Assembly (NCBI RefSeq): GCF_030272615.1
Contig: NC_081406.1
Span: 213,254,997 to 213,318,996, forward strand
From: Cryptomeria japonica
Lineage: Eukaryota > Streptophyta > Pinopsida > Cupressales > Cupressaceae
Direction: 5' to 3'
DNA: 64,000 nt
Shown piece after piece: positions 1 through 12,485 of this stretch. Below the pieces are notes generated by a model. That model ran no database searches, was not told the DNA's origin, and saw nothing but the letters and a program-made list of their open reading frames with translations. A program made the position numbers and the translations under genes. Position 1 is the stretch's first letter. The number at the start of each line of letters is the position of its first letter.

Positions 1-1293
1 ACTTGATTGACCAAGACATGATGAAAGAAGATAAACTGTCCAGCTTGATTCAATGTGATGAAACTGAACACCCGATTAGATTGAGTGTGATCAAAGATAC
101 TCTTTAAACCCTTGATTGAGTTTAAACGAATAATCAATTTAATGAAAAGCGATGAAACTGATTAACGTTAAGAGATTGATTCAGACGAAGACAATATCAG
201 CTTGATATGAAGTGATAAAACTAATACGCCCCTAGCGATTGATTCAATTCAGATGAAGCTTAGCTGCTTGAAGATTTGAAAATTTTCTCGACATTGAAGA
301 TGTGAGGTCATAAGGTCACAAGTATGCCCCCTCGAGAGCGAAATCAAAAGATAGCGAGGGTACATGATGATAGGCAATTTTGAGCGATGATAATGAATTG
401 AGCACAAATGATTTAGAGGAATTTTTTAAGATTAATCATGATGAGAAAAGTGAGCACAAATTTGATTTACGAGAAATTGAGCGCAAATTGGAGAAAGAGT
501 GAGTTTTTAATGAAAAGCGCTAAGTGGTCCAAATTTGATGAAATTGACTAGCAAAATGATCTCGAATTTTGATTTCGATCTCAAAAAATGGAATCAGGAT
601 GGGCAAATTAGCTAAGGGTTCAATTTTCATGTCCATCGGAGCAAGTTGAAAAATTAGGGTTTTGGCTATATATGGGTAAAAAGTGTCACTTTCAATTCAT
701 TTTAACCCTCCATGTTTGAAAATTCAAAAAGCCTTATGTGAAGAAAAATGGTGGTTCCCACTCATATGCATCGATTCAAGCACCAAAGATGACATAATCG
801 ACCTTGAAACTACGAGCCAGCAGTAAGTGATCGATCTTAAGCCCGTTGATCATTTCAATTTTGAATTTTTTTGTTGATTTTTCAAGTTTTTGGCATGTTG
901 AAGTCGGGTTTTTACATTTTGTCGTGTGAGATAGGATCTTGTCTCATATGACAAACTGTTAAATTTTGTTTTGTTGTTTAGAGTCATTAGTTTTGTCATT
1001 CTAACCCCACCCTTCTATTGTACGAAAACATTCATAAGAGACCATTTTGTCATCCGGGGTCTAATCTTTTGTCGTATAGGAGTCTTTTATCTTACGAGGC
1101 CTAATCATGACTCGTATGAGTTGCTGCCCTTCTGTGTTTTGTCGTTTGGAAAATAGTGGGCATTTTTGAAAGTCTAAACTTGAAATTTTGATTTTGCAAT
1201 TGACGTAGTTGGATTTGCGTGATGTTTTACTTCTCTTGTAGGCTTATTTAGGATGTTTTATGATGCTTTGTTGTTTGATTTTTGTAGGTTCGA
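1..1293. other. Non-coding 5' flank of PMD pseudogene 1
   Basis: No convincing coding region is visible. The stretch is AT-rich with short degenerate repeats (gattgattca-like between 100 and 250, gagcacaaa/gagcgcaaa between 400 and 500, gtcgtatgag-like between 900 and 1145). It ends in a T-rich run and TAG at about 1283-1288, which would suit a 3' splice site just before the PMD coding start, so part of it may be an intron or UTR. That reading is inference. Confidence 0.4.
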
Positions 1294-3146
1294 TTGCCTC
1301 ATGTGCTCTTTAGGTGTGTTTATCCACCTATGATGACCTTAGTTCGGCATCTTTTAGAGGTTGAGCAGGCACATATTGATTTGTGCAGTTTGACACACCT
1401 TCTTAGATTACCAAACATCCGTGTGAATCACAGTATGCTCACAACGTTAGTTGAGAGATTTCATTCAGAGCATAATACCTTTCATTTGCCAGTTGGGGAG
1501 ATGACCATCACTCCTGAGGATGTTTATAGGATTCTCCGTATCCCTTTTTTCGGGGGTAGGGTGGATTATGATGCAGCGCAGCTTCCTAGATTGCAAGCAA
1601 TCAGGCATGTATTCGGGGATCCTAATATCTTGACACATTCCATCAATTGGGACATCATAATGAGCAGGTATAGTGAGGAGTTTCCTCTTGCTTGTGTTCT
1701 AGCAAGTGTTATCGACTGCTTTCTGATGCCAGATAGGGGATAACAAGGATTCTAGTGTGGATGGGGCAGGATGTTGGAGAGGATGATGGAGACTCCTTAG
1801 ATACTAGGTTGGGGTTCATGTATATTAGCACACATGTATCGTGAGATGCATGAGATTGTGTACAGAGAGGGAAATAGAATGGTTGTAGGTGTCTTGATCT
1901 TACAGATATGGGCTTGGGAGCACCTACCAGTATGCCGACCGATTATAGATGATAGCAGAGAGCCTGGTCAATTGATTGTGTACAGGTATTCAGGCTATGT
2001 TACACAGCCCCATCTGGGCAAGATTTATTTTTGGAGATGACAGTTGGATGACTTGATAGCTTTTGTATGGAGACCTTACAGGGGCTTAGATCCATGGGAT
2101 GACTGGAGGATTGTACACAGGGATCTTTTTGTTACATGCCCACTCATTGGCAGATTGTAGACTGTAGTGGAGCGATTTGTGGTATCTCGAGTGATGAGGC
2201 AGTATGGTAGGCCTCAGGAGTTCTCGCAGGAGTACACAACATACATGAGATATACTGACAAGGAGAGGTGGGGATGGTCACCAAGGTTATCATAAGCCCT
2301 GAGTATGCAGGAGTTGACTAGATTGTAGAGACTTCGATGGGATTACATGGATGATGTTGCAGATGTGGGGGTATTTCCCCAGTATAGGGATTGGTTCCAA
2401 CAGCATCCATTTCCCAGATTCACAGATCCAGCTGAGAAGGCTCCTTGTATTAAGGAGGTTGAGCATGATGCCCCTGCACAGGGCTAGGGATAGGGACAAA
2501 GAGCCAAGGCTCTGACGCAGGTAGGTGGCAATCCTGGTGCTAGTAGCAACAAGATATGAGCTAGTGGTAGGCACTAGAGAGGAGAGGTTGGATCCCTAGG
2601 GACTGTTGGAGTGAGGCTTGGAAGAGTGAGGGTGCCAGAGGGTGGAGGAGAGGAGGAGAGAGCAGTGTCGAGATAGGTCCGGTAGAGGAGAGAGAAGCAG
2701 GGGGGAGCTAGAGGTGGAGATGGGGGGGATGGAGGCAGAGATGGAGGCAGAGAGCCTACAAGGGATGAGGGGGCTGACACAATGCGGTTGATGAGAGAAT
2801 GCCTAACAAGGTTATAGTCACAGTTGACAATGGCATAGACTCAATTGGCAGATCGAGACCAATCGCTAGTGGAGCTTAGGGTTGAACGTGATCGTCAGGT
2901 CGCAAAGATGAGAGCAGAGAGGAGGGCAGAAATAGATGCTTTGTGGTAGGAGGTTTTGCACCAGACCAGTCGAGCGACTTATTATGTTGCATCTTATAGC
3001 GTAGTTGTTCCTGTAGCATAGTAGGTTGTACTGTACTCGTAGTATATGGCACGATCAAAGGGAGCTCGAGCACCTCTTCAAGATCCCAGTTAGCAGGCTC
3101 CACCTCCTCCATCAGGCAATGAGGGAGATGCTGAGAGCTAGATATT
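1294..3146 (+). pseudogene. Plant mobile domain (PMD) pseudogene, copy 1
   Basis: The first 149 residues are open and match the aminotransferase-like plant mobile domain: a segment reading LVERFHSEHNTFHLPVGEMT, then TPEDVYRILRIPF. After the stop at 1741 the same frame continues with LILQIWAWEHLPVCRP (1891-1938), a second PMD hallmark, then VWRPYRGLDPWDDW and RYTDKERWGWSP up to about 2280. The tail is Gly/Arg/Glu-rich (2580-2790) and then charged and helical (2800-2945). About ten in-frame stops and almost no frameshifts break it. PMD proteins (MAIN/MAIL1 relatives) occur as host genes and inside transposons; nothing here tells which this was. A homologous copy lies inverted at 48312-50267. 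Confidence 0.8.
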
Positions 3147-3247
3147 CTTTTTGTAGAGACACCCATTTTTTTGTAGCCATATGATTCTTGCTCCGATGGG
3201 AGTTTGTATATATCAGCTGACATCATTTTGTACTCTGAGACTTTATA

Positions 3248-3250
<3 letters not shown>

Positions 3251-3328
<78 letters not shown>
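3251..3328. repeat. (TA)39 microsatellite
   Basis: Uninterrupted TA dinucleotides for 78 bp at the 3' end of PMD pseudogene 1. The Tyr/Ile repeats that can be translated from it on both strands are artefacts. Confidence 0.98.
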
Positions 3329-3329
<1 letters not shown>

Positions 3330-4734
3330 GAGATCTGATTTGACTTCATTGCACTTGTGTTGATTTGATTATGAGATGCTTTCTATATGCTTTAATCTAT
3401 ATGTATGCATTTCTTATTTAGCATGAATGTATGTAATGCAAATGAATATGAATGTCTATTTTTGTTTCTTTTCATATACAAGTAAATGATGATGCAAATA
3501 AATGAGGAGAATGGGTAACTAGTAATGCAAATGTTTATTTTTCTTCATGCAATAAGGTGGATTCAAATGAATGATAGTGAATGTATGAATCTATGTAAAA
3601 TGCTTATGTATGCAGCTTAACATCTTAATACACAAGTACTCGATCACAGAAATGATGAGGAAGAAACCACTTAGCAAAGAAATGATGAAGCTTCAAACCC
3701 TCATTCAGAAGATAAAGAGAGTGTTGTTACCATACCAAAATCACTCTAAATTCACAAGATGTAGAATTAAATGCAACATGAGATGCAATCCTAAACCTAG
3801 TCACTAGATTTTGAAAAGCTTAATTTTCATCATTGAGCATTTTACAACCACAATAGACAGATTAGAGTTTCTTTCTTTTCATGTGCAATATTAATTATCT
3901 TGTCCACAATGACCCTTTTTTCATTCATATCCTTGGACAGATTTCGTAGGGACCTGGATTGCATGATAAAGAAATTCCCTCAAAATAGGCAAAGAAATGA
4001 TGGGAACCTCCTTGTAGCATACAAATAAGCGGAGTTGAGGTATGTGTGGTGATTTCACATTAATGTGAAGACACTTATCACAGACACCCAACTGATTAGA
4101 TGTTTTTCAGATCATCGAAATCATTCCTACAAGTAGAAAACAAGGAAAATATTATGCCCACAATCCTTTCTCCTCTTAGTCAAGATATACTTCCTCGAGT
4201 TACTTAGAGGGATAATAATTGAAAACCAATATAAAAGACAACACACAAAGAAAATTTCATGCATATCTCAAACTATTTAGTGATTATTTTCAGTAATGTT
4301 ATTTTTCTTGTTTACTCAATGATAAAAACTCTTCAGTAGTCAGGAGACAGGTGACTAACTTAGAGTGGACGACCAGGTTTCACTGACGTAAAGTTGACTT
4401 GGTTGATACTGCTTAGGACATGCAATGTGCTCTTCTTGATTATCTAAGACTAGGAAATTGATCGATTTCAAGCCATGAGGGTTCCAAAGAACCAGGATGT
4501 CACAAAAGTGACTGAAATATGTACAAGCGAAAGCAAAGATGCATGAAAGCGGGAATGCCAACATTGCATTAATAGATGGAGCACTTGAGTACAAGAGGCA
4601 CCTATTTGCCAGGTTTTCACCTGCTTGGCAGAGATTCCTTTTTTTTTTTTACCAAGGTGCATGTTTATTAGGTTTTTACCAAGGCATTTTCTCTCTTTTT
4701 CCCCTTTTTTTTCGTTTTTGAGTTTTTTTTTGAG
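3329..4734. other. No gene seen; remnant 3' region of element I
   Basis: AT-rich sequence with tandem-like ATGAATGT/ATGCAAATG words (3380-3600). From about 4500 the sequence is probably the untranslated 3' part of the - strand Tat element, because it continues directly from its integrase end. I could not recognise an LTR or a TSD here. Short open frames (for example 3610-3807 on +) match nothing I know. Confidence 0.35.
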
Positions 4735-4870
4735 TTTCTTCAGAACTTTTTCTGATTTTAGGATTTCTTTAGGACATTTTATGATTTTCAGGATTTCTTC
4801 AGGACTTTTTCTGATTTTTAGGATTTTGTTCAGGAGTTTTTCTAATTTTTAGGATTTCTTTAGGACTTTT
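4735..4870. repeat. Degenerate ~30-bp tandem repeat
   Basis: Four to five imperfect units of the form TTCAGGACTTTTTCTGATTT, then TTAGGATTTC, just downstream (- strand) of the integrase end of element I. T-rich strand bias. The Phe-rich frames that can be read across it are not genes. Confidence 0.75.
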
Positions 4871-4901
4871 TAGCTACAGAGGCTGCTGGAGCAGAAAATA
4901 T

Positions 4902-6040
4902 TTAGGTGAAGCATTTCTTTAGATGGATGGTGTTGATCAGTTCATAGAGCTATTCTCCTTCTAATGTTGAGAGTTGATAGGCACCATAGCCAAAATTTGT
5001 AGTAATGATATAGGGACCCAACCAGTTGGGTTCAAACTTCCCTTTGTCGTCTCAAAACTGTTGATTTTTAGGATTTTCTCTTAGAACTAGGTCACCAACC
5101 TGAAATTCTCTTTGTCGAACCTTCTTGTTATATCCTCTAGACATTCTCTTTTGATACGCTCTAAGATGATCAAACTCCACTTGTCGATGCTCATTCAACA
5201 ATTCGAGCTCTTGCAATCTAGATATTATATAGACTTCATCAGTAACAAGACCTTGCAAAGAAACTCTTAGAGATGGTATTTCCACCTCAATAGGTAATAC
5301 TACTTCGGACTCATACACCAAAGAAAAAGGTGTAGCCCCAGTAGGTGTTTTGACACTTGTTCTATAAGCCCATAGGGCAGGATTGAGCTGCAGATGCCAA
5401 TCCTTTCCAAATTTATTGATTGTCCTATGTAAGATAGTCAACAAATTCTTGTTAGATGCTTCGGCTTGTCCATTACCTTAAGGGTAGTATGCAGATGACC
5501 AGTGTTGTTTTATTTTGAATTTTTCATAGAGTTCATTTAGATCTTTGTTCTTGAATTGTCCTCCATTGTTAGTTATAATGGATGAAGTTATACCATACCC
5601 GCAGATGATATAATTAAGAATAAACAAAGCTACTTGTTTACCGGTTGCTTTGATGAGCGAAACAACTTCTACCCACTTAGTGAAGTACTCAATGGTAGTG
5701 ATAATAAATTTGTGTCTATTAGATGATGCAGGATATATTTGGCCAATTAGATCAAATGCCCACTGTTGAAAGGGCCAGTGTGTCACAAAGGGTATGAGAT
5801 CCCTTGCTGGAGCATGGATAAGGTGCCCATGTAGTTGACACTTTTCACAAGTTTTAGCAAATTTTATAGCTTCTTTCTCCATGTCTAGCCAGTAGTAGCC
5901 AACCCTTAGTAGTTTTCATGCTAAAGTTAGACCATTCGAATGGGATCCACAAACACCTTCATGAACCTCAGATAATGCATGTTGGGACTCCTTAGTTTCT
6001 AGACATCTAAGCAAAGTATTATCTAAACCTCACCTAAATA
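4902..6040 (-). pseudogene. Ty3/gypsy integrase (element I)
   Basis: From the N-terminus: a zinc-binding HHCC region (VHEGVCGSHS near 5950, then CEKCQLHG near 5845-5820), the catalytic core (WAFDLIG carrying the first Asp, ITNNGGQF where the DNGGQF motif should be), and a C-terminal part with LNPALWAYRT and VGDLVLR, followed by GPYIITTNFGYGAYQL and HLKK near 4915. The expected second catalytic Asp is Asn (TNNGG), so the enzyme would be inactive. Breaks include a TGA near 5930, a stop at about 5475-5477 and another near 4950. Similar in sequence to the + strand fragment at 19787-21112. Confidence 0.85.
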
Positions 6041-6097
6041 GGTCGTTAGCAATGATGACATACATGACGAATTTCAGATTAGGTTCCTTTTTTCATT

Positions 6098-8170
6098 TCA
6101 GGAAAGATTAGTAGGGACAACTTGGTCACACAGGTAAGAGTAAATGTGGCTATAACGAGATGAGTCATGTCCAATAATAGAACAGATCATCTGGGACTCA
6201 GGAGAATCATAGGCAGGATAATGTAACTCTTCCACCAGGAATTCAAAGAAAAAATTAGATTCCTGTAGATGTGGTATAGATGCCAAAGTGGCCATTGCAT
6301 CTACTGCTCTATTTGCTGATCTAGGGAACTGCTGAAATGATATGAAGGTAAAGTATTTCTTGAGATCATCCACCATTCTCTTATAAGGCATCAGTTTCTC
6401 ATCTCTTGCTTGATATAGATCATTGATTTGGTTGATAATGAGTTAAGAATATCCACAGATGTGTAATTCAATAATCTTCCACTCGATGGCCAGCTTGATC
6501 CCATTTACCAAAGCTTCATATTCTACAATGTTGTTTGTGCAAGGGAAGAGAATCTTGTAATCTTTTAGGATTGAATTATTTTGGGAAGTAATAAAAAGTA
6601 TTCCGGCACCAGAACCATGTTGAGTGAAAAACCCATCAAAGAACATCTTCCATGATTGTTGAGTAAGGTGCATGATTGATTCATCTAGGAATTCTATATG
6701 CAGAGGTTGATTGTCTTCAAGTGGAGCATCAACAAGTTGGTATGCAATAACCTATCCTTTGATGGCTTTGCATTCCATATATTCAATATCAAATTTCGTA
6801 AGAACCATGACCCATTTGGCCAATCTTCCTATAAGAGTTGCTTTACTGAGAAGATATTTGAGCAGATCAATCTTGGCTACCAGCTTAATAGAGTGAGCTA
6901 ACATATAGTGCCTCAATTTTTGTGATGCAAAGACCAATGTCAAACATGCTTTCTCTATTATAGTGTAGTTCATTTCATAAGACACCAACATTCTGTTGAT
7001 ATAATATATAGCTCTCTCTTTTTTATTTTCATCTTGTTGTGCCAGAAGTTCCCCCAGTGAAGTATTTGTAGCTGATATGTATAGAATCAATGGCTTACCT
7101 TGAATTGGTGGCATTAATATGGGTAGATTAGAAAGATAATCTTTGAGTTGTTTTAAATGTTTTTCACAATCTTTATCCCAGTTGTATTGAACTCCTTTCC
7201 TTAATACCTTTGTGAAGGGTTGAGCTTTGTCTACTAGCTGAGATATAAAGTGCCTTATTGACTGAAGACGGCCCTGTAAACTTCTCATTTGACTAATATT
7301 CTTGGGTGAAGGCATTTCCATTATAACTTGGACCTTTTCAGGGTCAACCTCAATTCCTTTTTTTGAAATTATGTAACAAAGCAATTTTCCTAATGTTACT
7401 CCAAATGCACACTTTTTTGGATTTAACCAGAGCTTGAATCTTTCCATACTATCTAGTATGAGGCCTAGTTATTGAATATGCCTAGATTTCTTCATGGTTT
7501 TTACTAGGGTGTCATCAACATAATCTTCCATGTTTTTATGCATCATATCATGGAATATAGTGGTTACTTCTCTTTGGTAAGTTGCTTCTGCGTTCTTTAG
7601 CCCAAATGACATAACATTCCAGTAGAAGGTTCCCCATGCACATGTGAAAGTTGTCTTTTCTTGATCTTCAAGCACTATCTTGATCTGATTGTAACCAGAG
7701 AATCCATCCATTAATGAATACATCTCATATCTAGTAGTCATATCTACTATCATGTCAATGTTGGGCAATGGGAAATCATCTTTCAAACATGCTTTTTTGA
7801 GATCCTTGAAGTCTATGCAAACTCTAATAGATTTGTCTACCTTTGATATAGGTACTATGTTTGATATCCATTCTGCATAGTCTATAGCTCTAATAAATCC
7901 AACTTTTAGCATTTTTTCTAGTTTAGCCTTGACTAGTAGTGCCACATGAGGATGCATCTTACAGAGTTTTTGCTTGACTGGTTTAACTCCTAGTGTAATA
8001 GAGAGATGATGCATGATGAGATCAGGATCTAGTCCTAGCATATCTGAGTATGTCCATGAAAAGTTGATCTTCTTTTCTAAAAAAAAGTTGCTGAAATCTT
8101 TTAACTCTTCTGCTGATAGTGATTGAGCTAAATGAATTATATGTGGTGTTTCTTGACTCCCAATGTTCAC
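6098..8170 (-). pseudogene. Reverse transcriptase, RNase H and second RNase H (element I)
   Basis: One reading frame with only a few stops. The RT has IRVCIDFKDLKKACLKDDFPLP, then LMDGFSGYNQIKI with the first catalytic Asp, and EDYVDDTLVK with an intact YVDD box (near 7510). After a single stop at about 7466-7468 come the RT connection and first RNase H (LILYISATN, AIYYINRMLVSYEMNYTIIEK). Downstream at 6673-6443 is WKMFFDGFFTQHGSGAGI with FPCTNNIVEYEALVNGIKLA, the archaeal-type RNase H that Tat elements acquired in addition. Both are cut by stops. The segment after 6391 continues the linker toward integrase. Confidence 0.87.
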
Positions 8171-9077
8171 TAGCTAAGTTGGCTCGATCAATATAGAAGA
8201 CCTCTCCTGGAAATGACTTGATATGTGGTGTTTCTTGACTCCCAATGTTGACTGGTTGAGTTGGCTCGATCAATATAGAAGACCTCTCTTGGAAATGACT
8301 TGGTAGTATATCAAGTATCTCACCTTCAAGCACCACAGAGAGGTTTTCACACTTAGGTACGTCCTTTATTTTTACTATTTTTGATTCTGACACCACCATA
8401 ACTTGGTTTTCTCCATCAGATCTCTTATTTTTCTTTTTTTGATTTTTATGACTGAGATACTTGATGTCTGTTTTAGTCATTTTCTTGCTTTTCTCACTGG
8501 TGGAAGAGTTCACTGGTTCCACTATATTAAGATAGTAGGCTAGTGTGTAGTCATTGGCGAAGGTGGGTATATTCAAGGGTTGGTTATAAAGACTACAATC
8601 AATCAGTTTAGGATGCATTAAGGATAAGGTTTGAATAGGCTCAAGGGAGTTCACGGTACTATCATCATGGCTTCGGACTGACCAATCAAGTTCTAGAAGA
8701 CTACCTTGCGTATGTGTCTCGAGACAAGGAAGAGTTACAACATGATTATCGAAACTCATGTTAGTATTTATTGGACCTAACCCAACCGACCTACTTCTAG
8801 CATCGTCACCTACTTCAGACTGGATTACATATTGTGGTGTGGCAATAACAGGGTCAATAGACAACATCTCAACATTCATGATAGCGTAGTCATAATGCAT
8901 TGTTGAATAATTGTTGTTATAAATAGAGCTCTTGTCTAAGTTATCAGAGTCATAATATGAAGTTTCTAACTTGTCTTCAAGTGGCTTAGTAAAAGTATAT
9001 ATAGTATCAATACCTACATCTTTGATGCTGCAAGTTCCTTCATGATTTGATTCATTGATCACTTGTATTTGACACAC
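8022..9077 (-). pseudogene. Linker between protease and RT (element I)
   Basis: A 351-residue open stretch, hydrophilic and Ser/Asp/Asn-rich, with no domain I can name. In Tat elements a variable spacer separates protease from RT, which fits its place. Its C-terminus repeats the words NIGSQETPHI because an 82-bp tandem duplication (8139-8302) throws the RT into another frame. Without the duplication the linker would read straight into RT. Confidence 0.5.
8139..8302. repeat. 82-bp tandem duplication at the linker/RT junction
   Basis: The block starting ATATGTGGTGTTTCTTGACT occurs at 8139 and again at 8221 with only a few mismatches. The period of 82 is not a multiple of three, so it causes the frame change between the linker and RT of element I. 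Confidence 0.9.
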
Positions 9078-9920
9078 TTGTGAACATAACCTTGATGGTT
9101 TTGTTAATCCTTGTCATCTATTCCATTCAGATTCATTTGGGTTGATGACTAGTTCTATTTCTGCAGTTTCTAATTCTTCTTTTGTAGTTCCGTACCTGAT
9201 TTATCCTTTCTCATTAGAGGGAGAGTTAGTAGGTGAAGAAATTTCTTGTGTCCTTTCTTCCTCCAGCTATTGTTCATGGTCTTCTTGTCTTTTTAGTCTG
9301 ATTTCTTCTATTTCCTTTTGCATTTTTAGGCATATCAGCTCTTGTGCATCATCTATGATATCATTGGATTCTTCAGGGGCTTATGTAGTAGATGTATTTG
9401 AGAGGTGGTCTAGACCCCATTCATACTCATTTGAATTGGTTTCTGAATCATCTACTTTTTGTCTACTAGTATATGTTATCTAAATGTCCAGTGGTGTGAA
9501 CAATTCTCTGATTCTGTATACTTTGTCTCTCATATCCTTTGGGATTTCTACTTCCTGTGGTATTATATTTGATATAATTGGAACTTGATTACCATTTGTT
9601 TCCTCTCTCTAGGTTGGCAATTCTTTTTGTTCATCGTCACACTCTTTCTGAGTTTGTTGGGTATTAATTTCTTGTGTTGTTAAAGGTAGTACCATTTTCT
9701 TCCACTAAAGTTGATGGTGGGACATGTGCTTTTGATCTAATGACTTTCTTGGATCATATCCCAGTCCATCTTTATCATTGGTAGACTTAGTTTGTAATTG
9801 AATAGGTTCAACAATACCTTCTTGATGCTTTCCTAGAGGAACGATACCTGAATATCCCATGCGTTGAAGCATCTTATAGCCTAGACCATATTGTGTTAGG
9901 GAAATCTCACAATGTTGTAT
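9078..9920 (-). other. Degenerate spacer of element I, no clear coding
   Basis: Lies between the protease region and the RT linker. Read on the - strand it contains short Glu/Lys/Asp-rich open bits broken by stops and shifts. The open frame 9142-9483 on the + strand is Ser/Phe-rich and is the antisense of these acidic stretches. No domain recognised. Confidence 0.45.
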
Positions 9921-10862
9921 TTATTTGTTTGCACTATCTTCTTTGAAAAGTGATTTGAGAACATCATCCTCTTCTATTTCATTTGTAAGAGAAGTAGAGG
10001 ATTTTATAAAGAGACCATCATAAATGACTTTTGGAGTTGAAGTTTGTGGCTTCATAACCTCTGATGGTTTTCCCGACTGTCTTGGTGATGGAGGAAGAGA
10101 CATTAGCGAGAGCACATGCTCTATCTTGTAGCCATCCATGCTAGTGTTTGTGATTTTCAATTTCTTTTCTAAATCTTTCAGCAAAGATTCTAAACTTTCA
10201 GATGTAGAGGCTGCTCGATTATGAGAAATAAAAGCATCGTCACTCTGCGTTAATGCATTGCAGGTATAGCTTGTATCGGCAGTAATACTGACTTCAACTC
10301 CATTATAAGGAAATTTCAAGCACTGATGATACATAGATGGTACTGCTTTCATTTCATGAATCCATGGCCTGCCTAGTAAGATGTTGTATGAAAGATGAAG
10401 ATCAAGGACCTAAAAAATGACATCTCTTTCTATAGGTCCTACCCTAATTGGTAATAGTACCAGACCCTTAGAGGTTCTTTCTTCTTCATCATAAGCCTTG
10501 GTTGTTATTTTCTTTGTTGGATCAATAACATTTTCATCAAATCTCAGCTATGTCAGTAGATTGTAGGTACAAATGTTCAACCTAGCGCCTCCATCTATCA
10601 AAACACATTTAACTCGGTGTTTATGGATCATAACTTTGATGTGTAATGGTTGATTATGTGGGTGACTTAGCGAGTTATCATTTTCTTCAGAGAAAGTGAG
10701 GTAATGAGGTGAAGTCAGGTGACCCACCATAGATTGAAACCGATCCACATCTAAATCTTTAGGGACACTAGTGGTGAGCAAAGCCTTGTCTAGGACCTCT
10801 CTATGAGCAGAAGAGATCTTAAGCAATTCCAAAATGGAGATTTGAGCATTGGTTCTCTTCAA
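9921..10862 (-). pseudogene. Retropepsin-like protease region (element I)
   Basis: Two open parts in the same frame (10862-10548 and 10352-9921). The first ends with VKCVLIDGGARLNICTYNLL, where LIDGG is the aspartic protease active-site motif as found in Tat elements (D-G-G rather than D-T/S-G). The stretch between them reads on to [18 protein letters not shown], the usual C-terminal protease motif. The N-terminal part contains no other known domain. Two stops separate the parts. Confidence 0.75.
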
Positions 10863-11698
10863 TTGTTTGACAATACTATAACTAGGAGAAGATGATAAAG
10901 CCAGCTATTTTGATTTGGCTGTGATTGTGTCTGTTTGTCTATTTGGTAGATTTGATGTTGTTTGATCAAAAGTTGAGGAACTAGCTCCTTGGAGAGTAAC
11001 CTTCTTTTGAGCATGAGCCACAACTTTAGCAGTTTGTGCTTGATTTTGTTTATCCTAGATTATGATCACATTGCAATATTTAGGTTGGGAAGATTCAATC
11101 ATGTTGATCATGTTATCATTGTTAGTGTACGTATAATTGACTCTAGCTCCTCCCTTGGCTTTTGAGGAATCTCCTTGTTCATAAGTCGATAAGGGATCTT
11201 TAAAGGCCTTATGATCAGCATTTGTTGTGTGATTTCCAACAACAATCTTACCAACATCAATGAGATATTGGATTTCATGTCAGAGTTTCATGTAGTTGTT
11301 TATGTTATGTCCCTTGTTCCGATGGTAGTCATAGTATTCATTTTCTCTCCACCATTTGGGTTTAATTTTTGGGTCATATGGTCTAGAATTGCCTGGCAAT
11401 GTTATCAGATTATTTGCCAATAAAGTTTTAAAAGACGATTCATATGATTCATCTAGAGGAGTAAAATCATGCTTAGGTTTTGAAAGCCAAGGCTTTTTTT
11501 AAACCATTCTCTTGCTTTCTTCGGAGGAGTTTCTACTACAGTTCCAGCTGCCTTGAGTGCTTGCGTGCCACTAGCTAAGTTAAATATTGTAAAAAATTTT
11601 TTTGCTTTGATAGTATCTACCACTCCATCATTAACATCATTTTTGTTGTTATCTTTTCCATATTTCTAGTATTTTCTCTTTTCTTTAGAACTAGAACC
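10863..11698 (-). other. Decayed gag/protease spacer of element I
   Basis: No long open frame on the expected strand. Short Lys/Glu-rich bits continue the gag C-terminus near 11640-11500. The + strand frame 11211-11423 matches nothing and is judged a shadow. Confidence 0.4.
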
Positions 11699-12485
11699 TT
11701 ATGATGTTTCTTTCCAATGTGATATATCTCCCTTTTTTATAAGCACATTTACCATTCTGAGGGCATTATATACCATTTTGTTGAATGAAGGATATACTTG
11801 CATCTGGACACTATATTTTAATTCAAGGATTAAGTTGTTGACAAATATATCCGTCTTCTCAAGATCTAGAATAGTCCATGAATATCTAGAGAACATCTTT
11901 CTCCATTGTTGGAGAAAAGTGAGAAAGGGTTCTCCTATCTTTTGTTTGGTATTGCAAATCTCTATCATAGTCACTGGGTGACAAATGTTATAGGAGTATT
12001 TTAGAAGTAATAGTTGGATTAATTCTTCAAAAAAATTTATTCCCATAGGTAAAATTGAGAACCATTCCATAGCTTGCCCCCCTAAACTTCTCGGGAAAAG
12101 GCGCATGAGATACGTTTGGTCATGCATGAACTCCATACATAAAGCACAAAATTATCTGATATGATCTTGAGGGTCTATATTCCCATCATATTTGTCAAAC
12201 TTAGGCATTTCTACTCTTGAGAGAAATGGAGGCATGTAAAGGTTTTTGTCAAATGGAAATGGGTGTATTGTGTCCAGAGAATATTGTTTTGATGATTTAT
12301 CTTTGTTTTTTAGCGGTGACCTCAGTTTGTAATGCTTGCATTTGTTTTTTAAGCATTCCCAATGGTGTCTCTTCCTCTTTAGTGATGAGGGCCTCCACAT
12401 TATAACCAGTAGGAAGTTTGGCACCTTGCTTTGCTAATTCTAGGAAATAGTCTTCTTTTTCTCTTGCCATGATGACCTTCATCAT
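11699..12485 (-). pseudogene. Ty3/gypsy gag (element I), complete copy
   Basis: Reads from MMKVIMAREKEDYFLELAKQ (12485) through a basic spacer to PPFLSRVEMPKFDKYDGNID, DHIR, then FMHDQTYLMRLFPRSLGG, AMEWFSILP and EICNTKQKIGEPFLTFLQQW. These are the retrotransposon gag (capsid) motifs common in Tat elements. Parts lie in different frames (a shift near 12300-12400 and a stop near 12140), so it is not functional. It is the only one of three tandem gag copies that continues past the LFPRSLGG motif. Confidence 0.8.

Noticed and set aside
2876..3363. Tyr/Ile-repeat proteins on both strands
   Set aside because: They are translations of the (TA)39 microsatellite.
4539..4852. Phe-rich ORFs
   Set aside because: T-rich tandem repeat downstream of the integrase, no conserved protein.
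9142..9483. 113-residue Ser-rich + strand ORF
   Set aside because: Antisense of the acidic spacer of element I.
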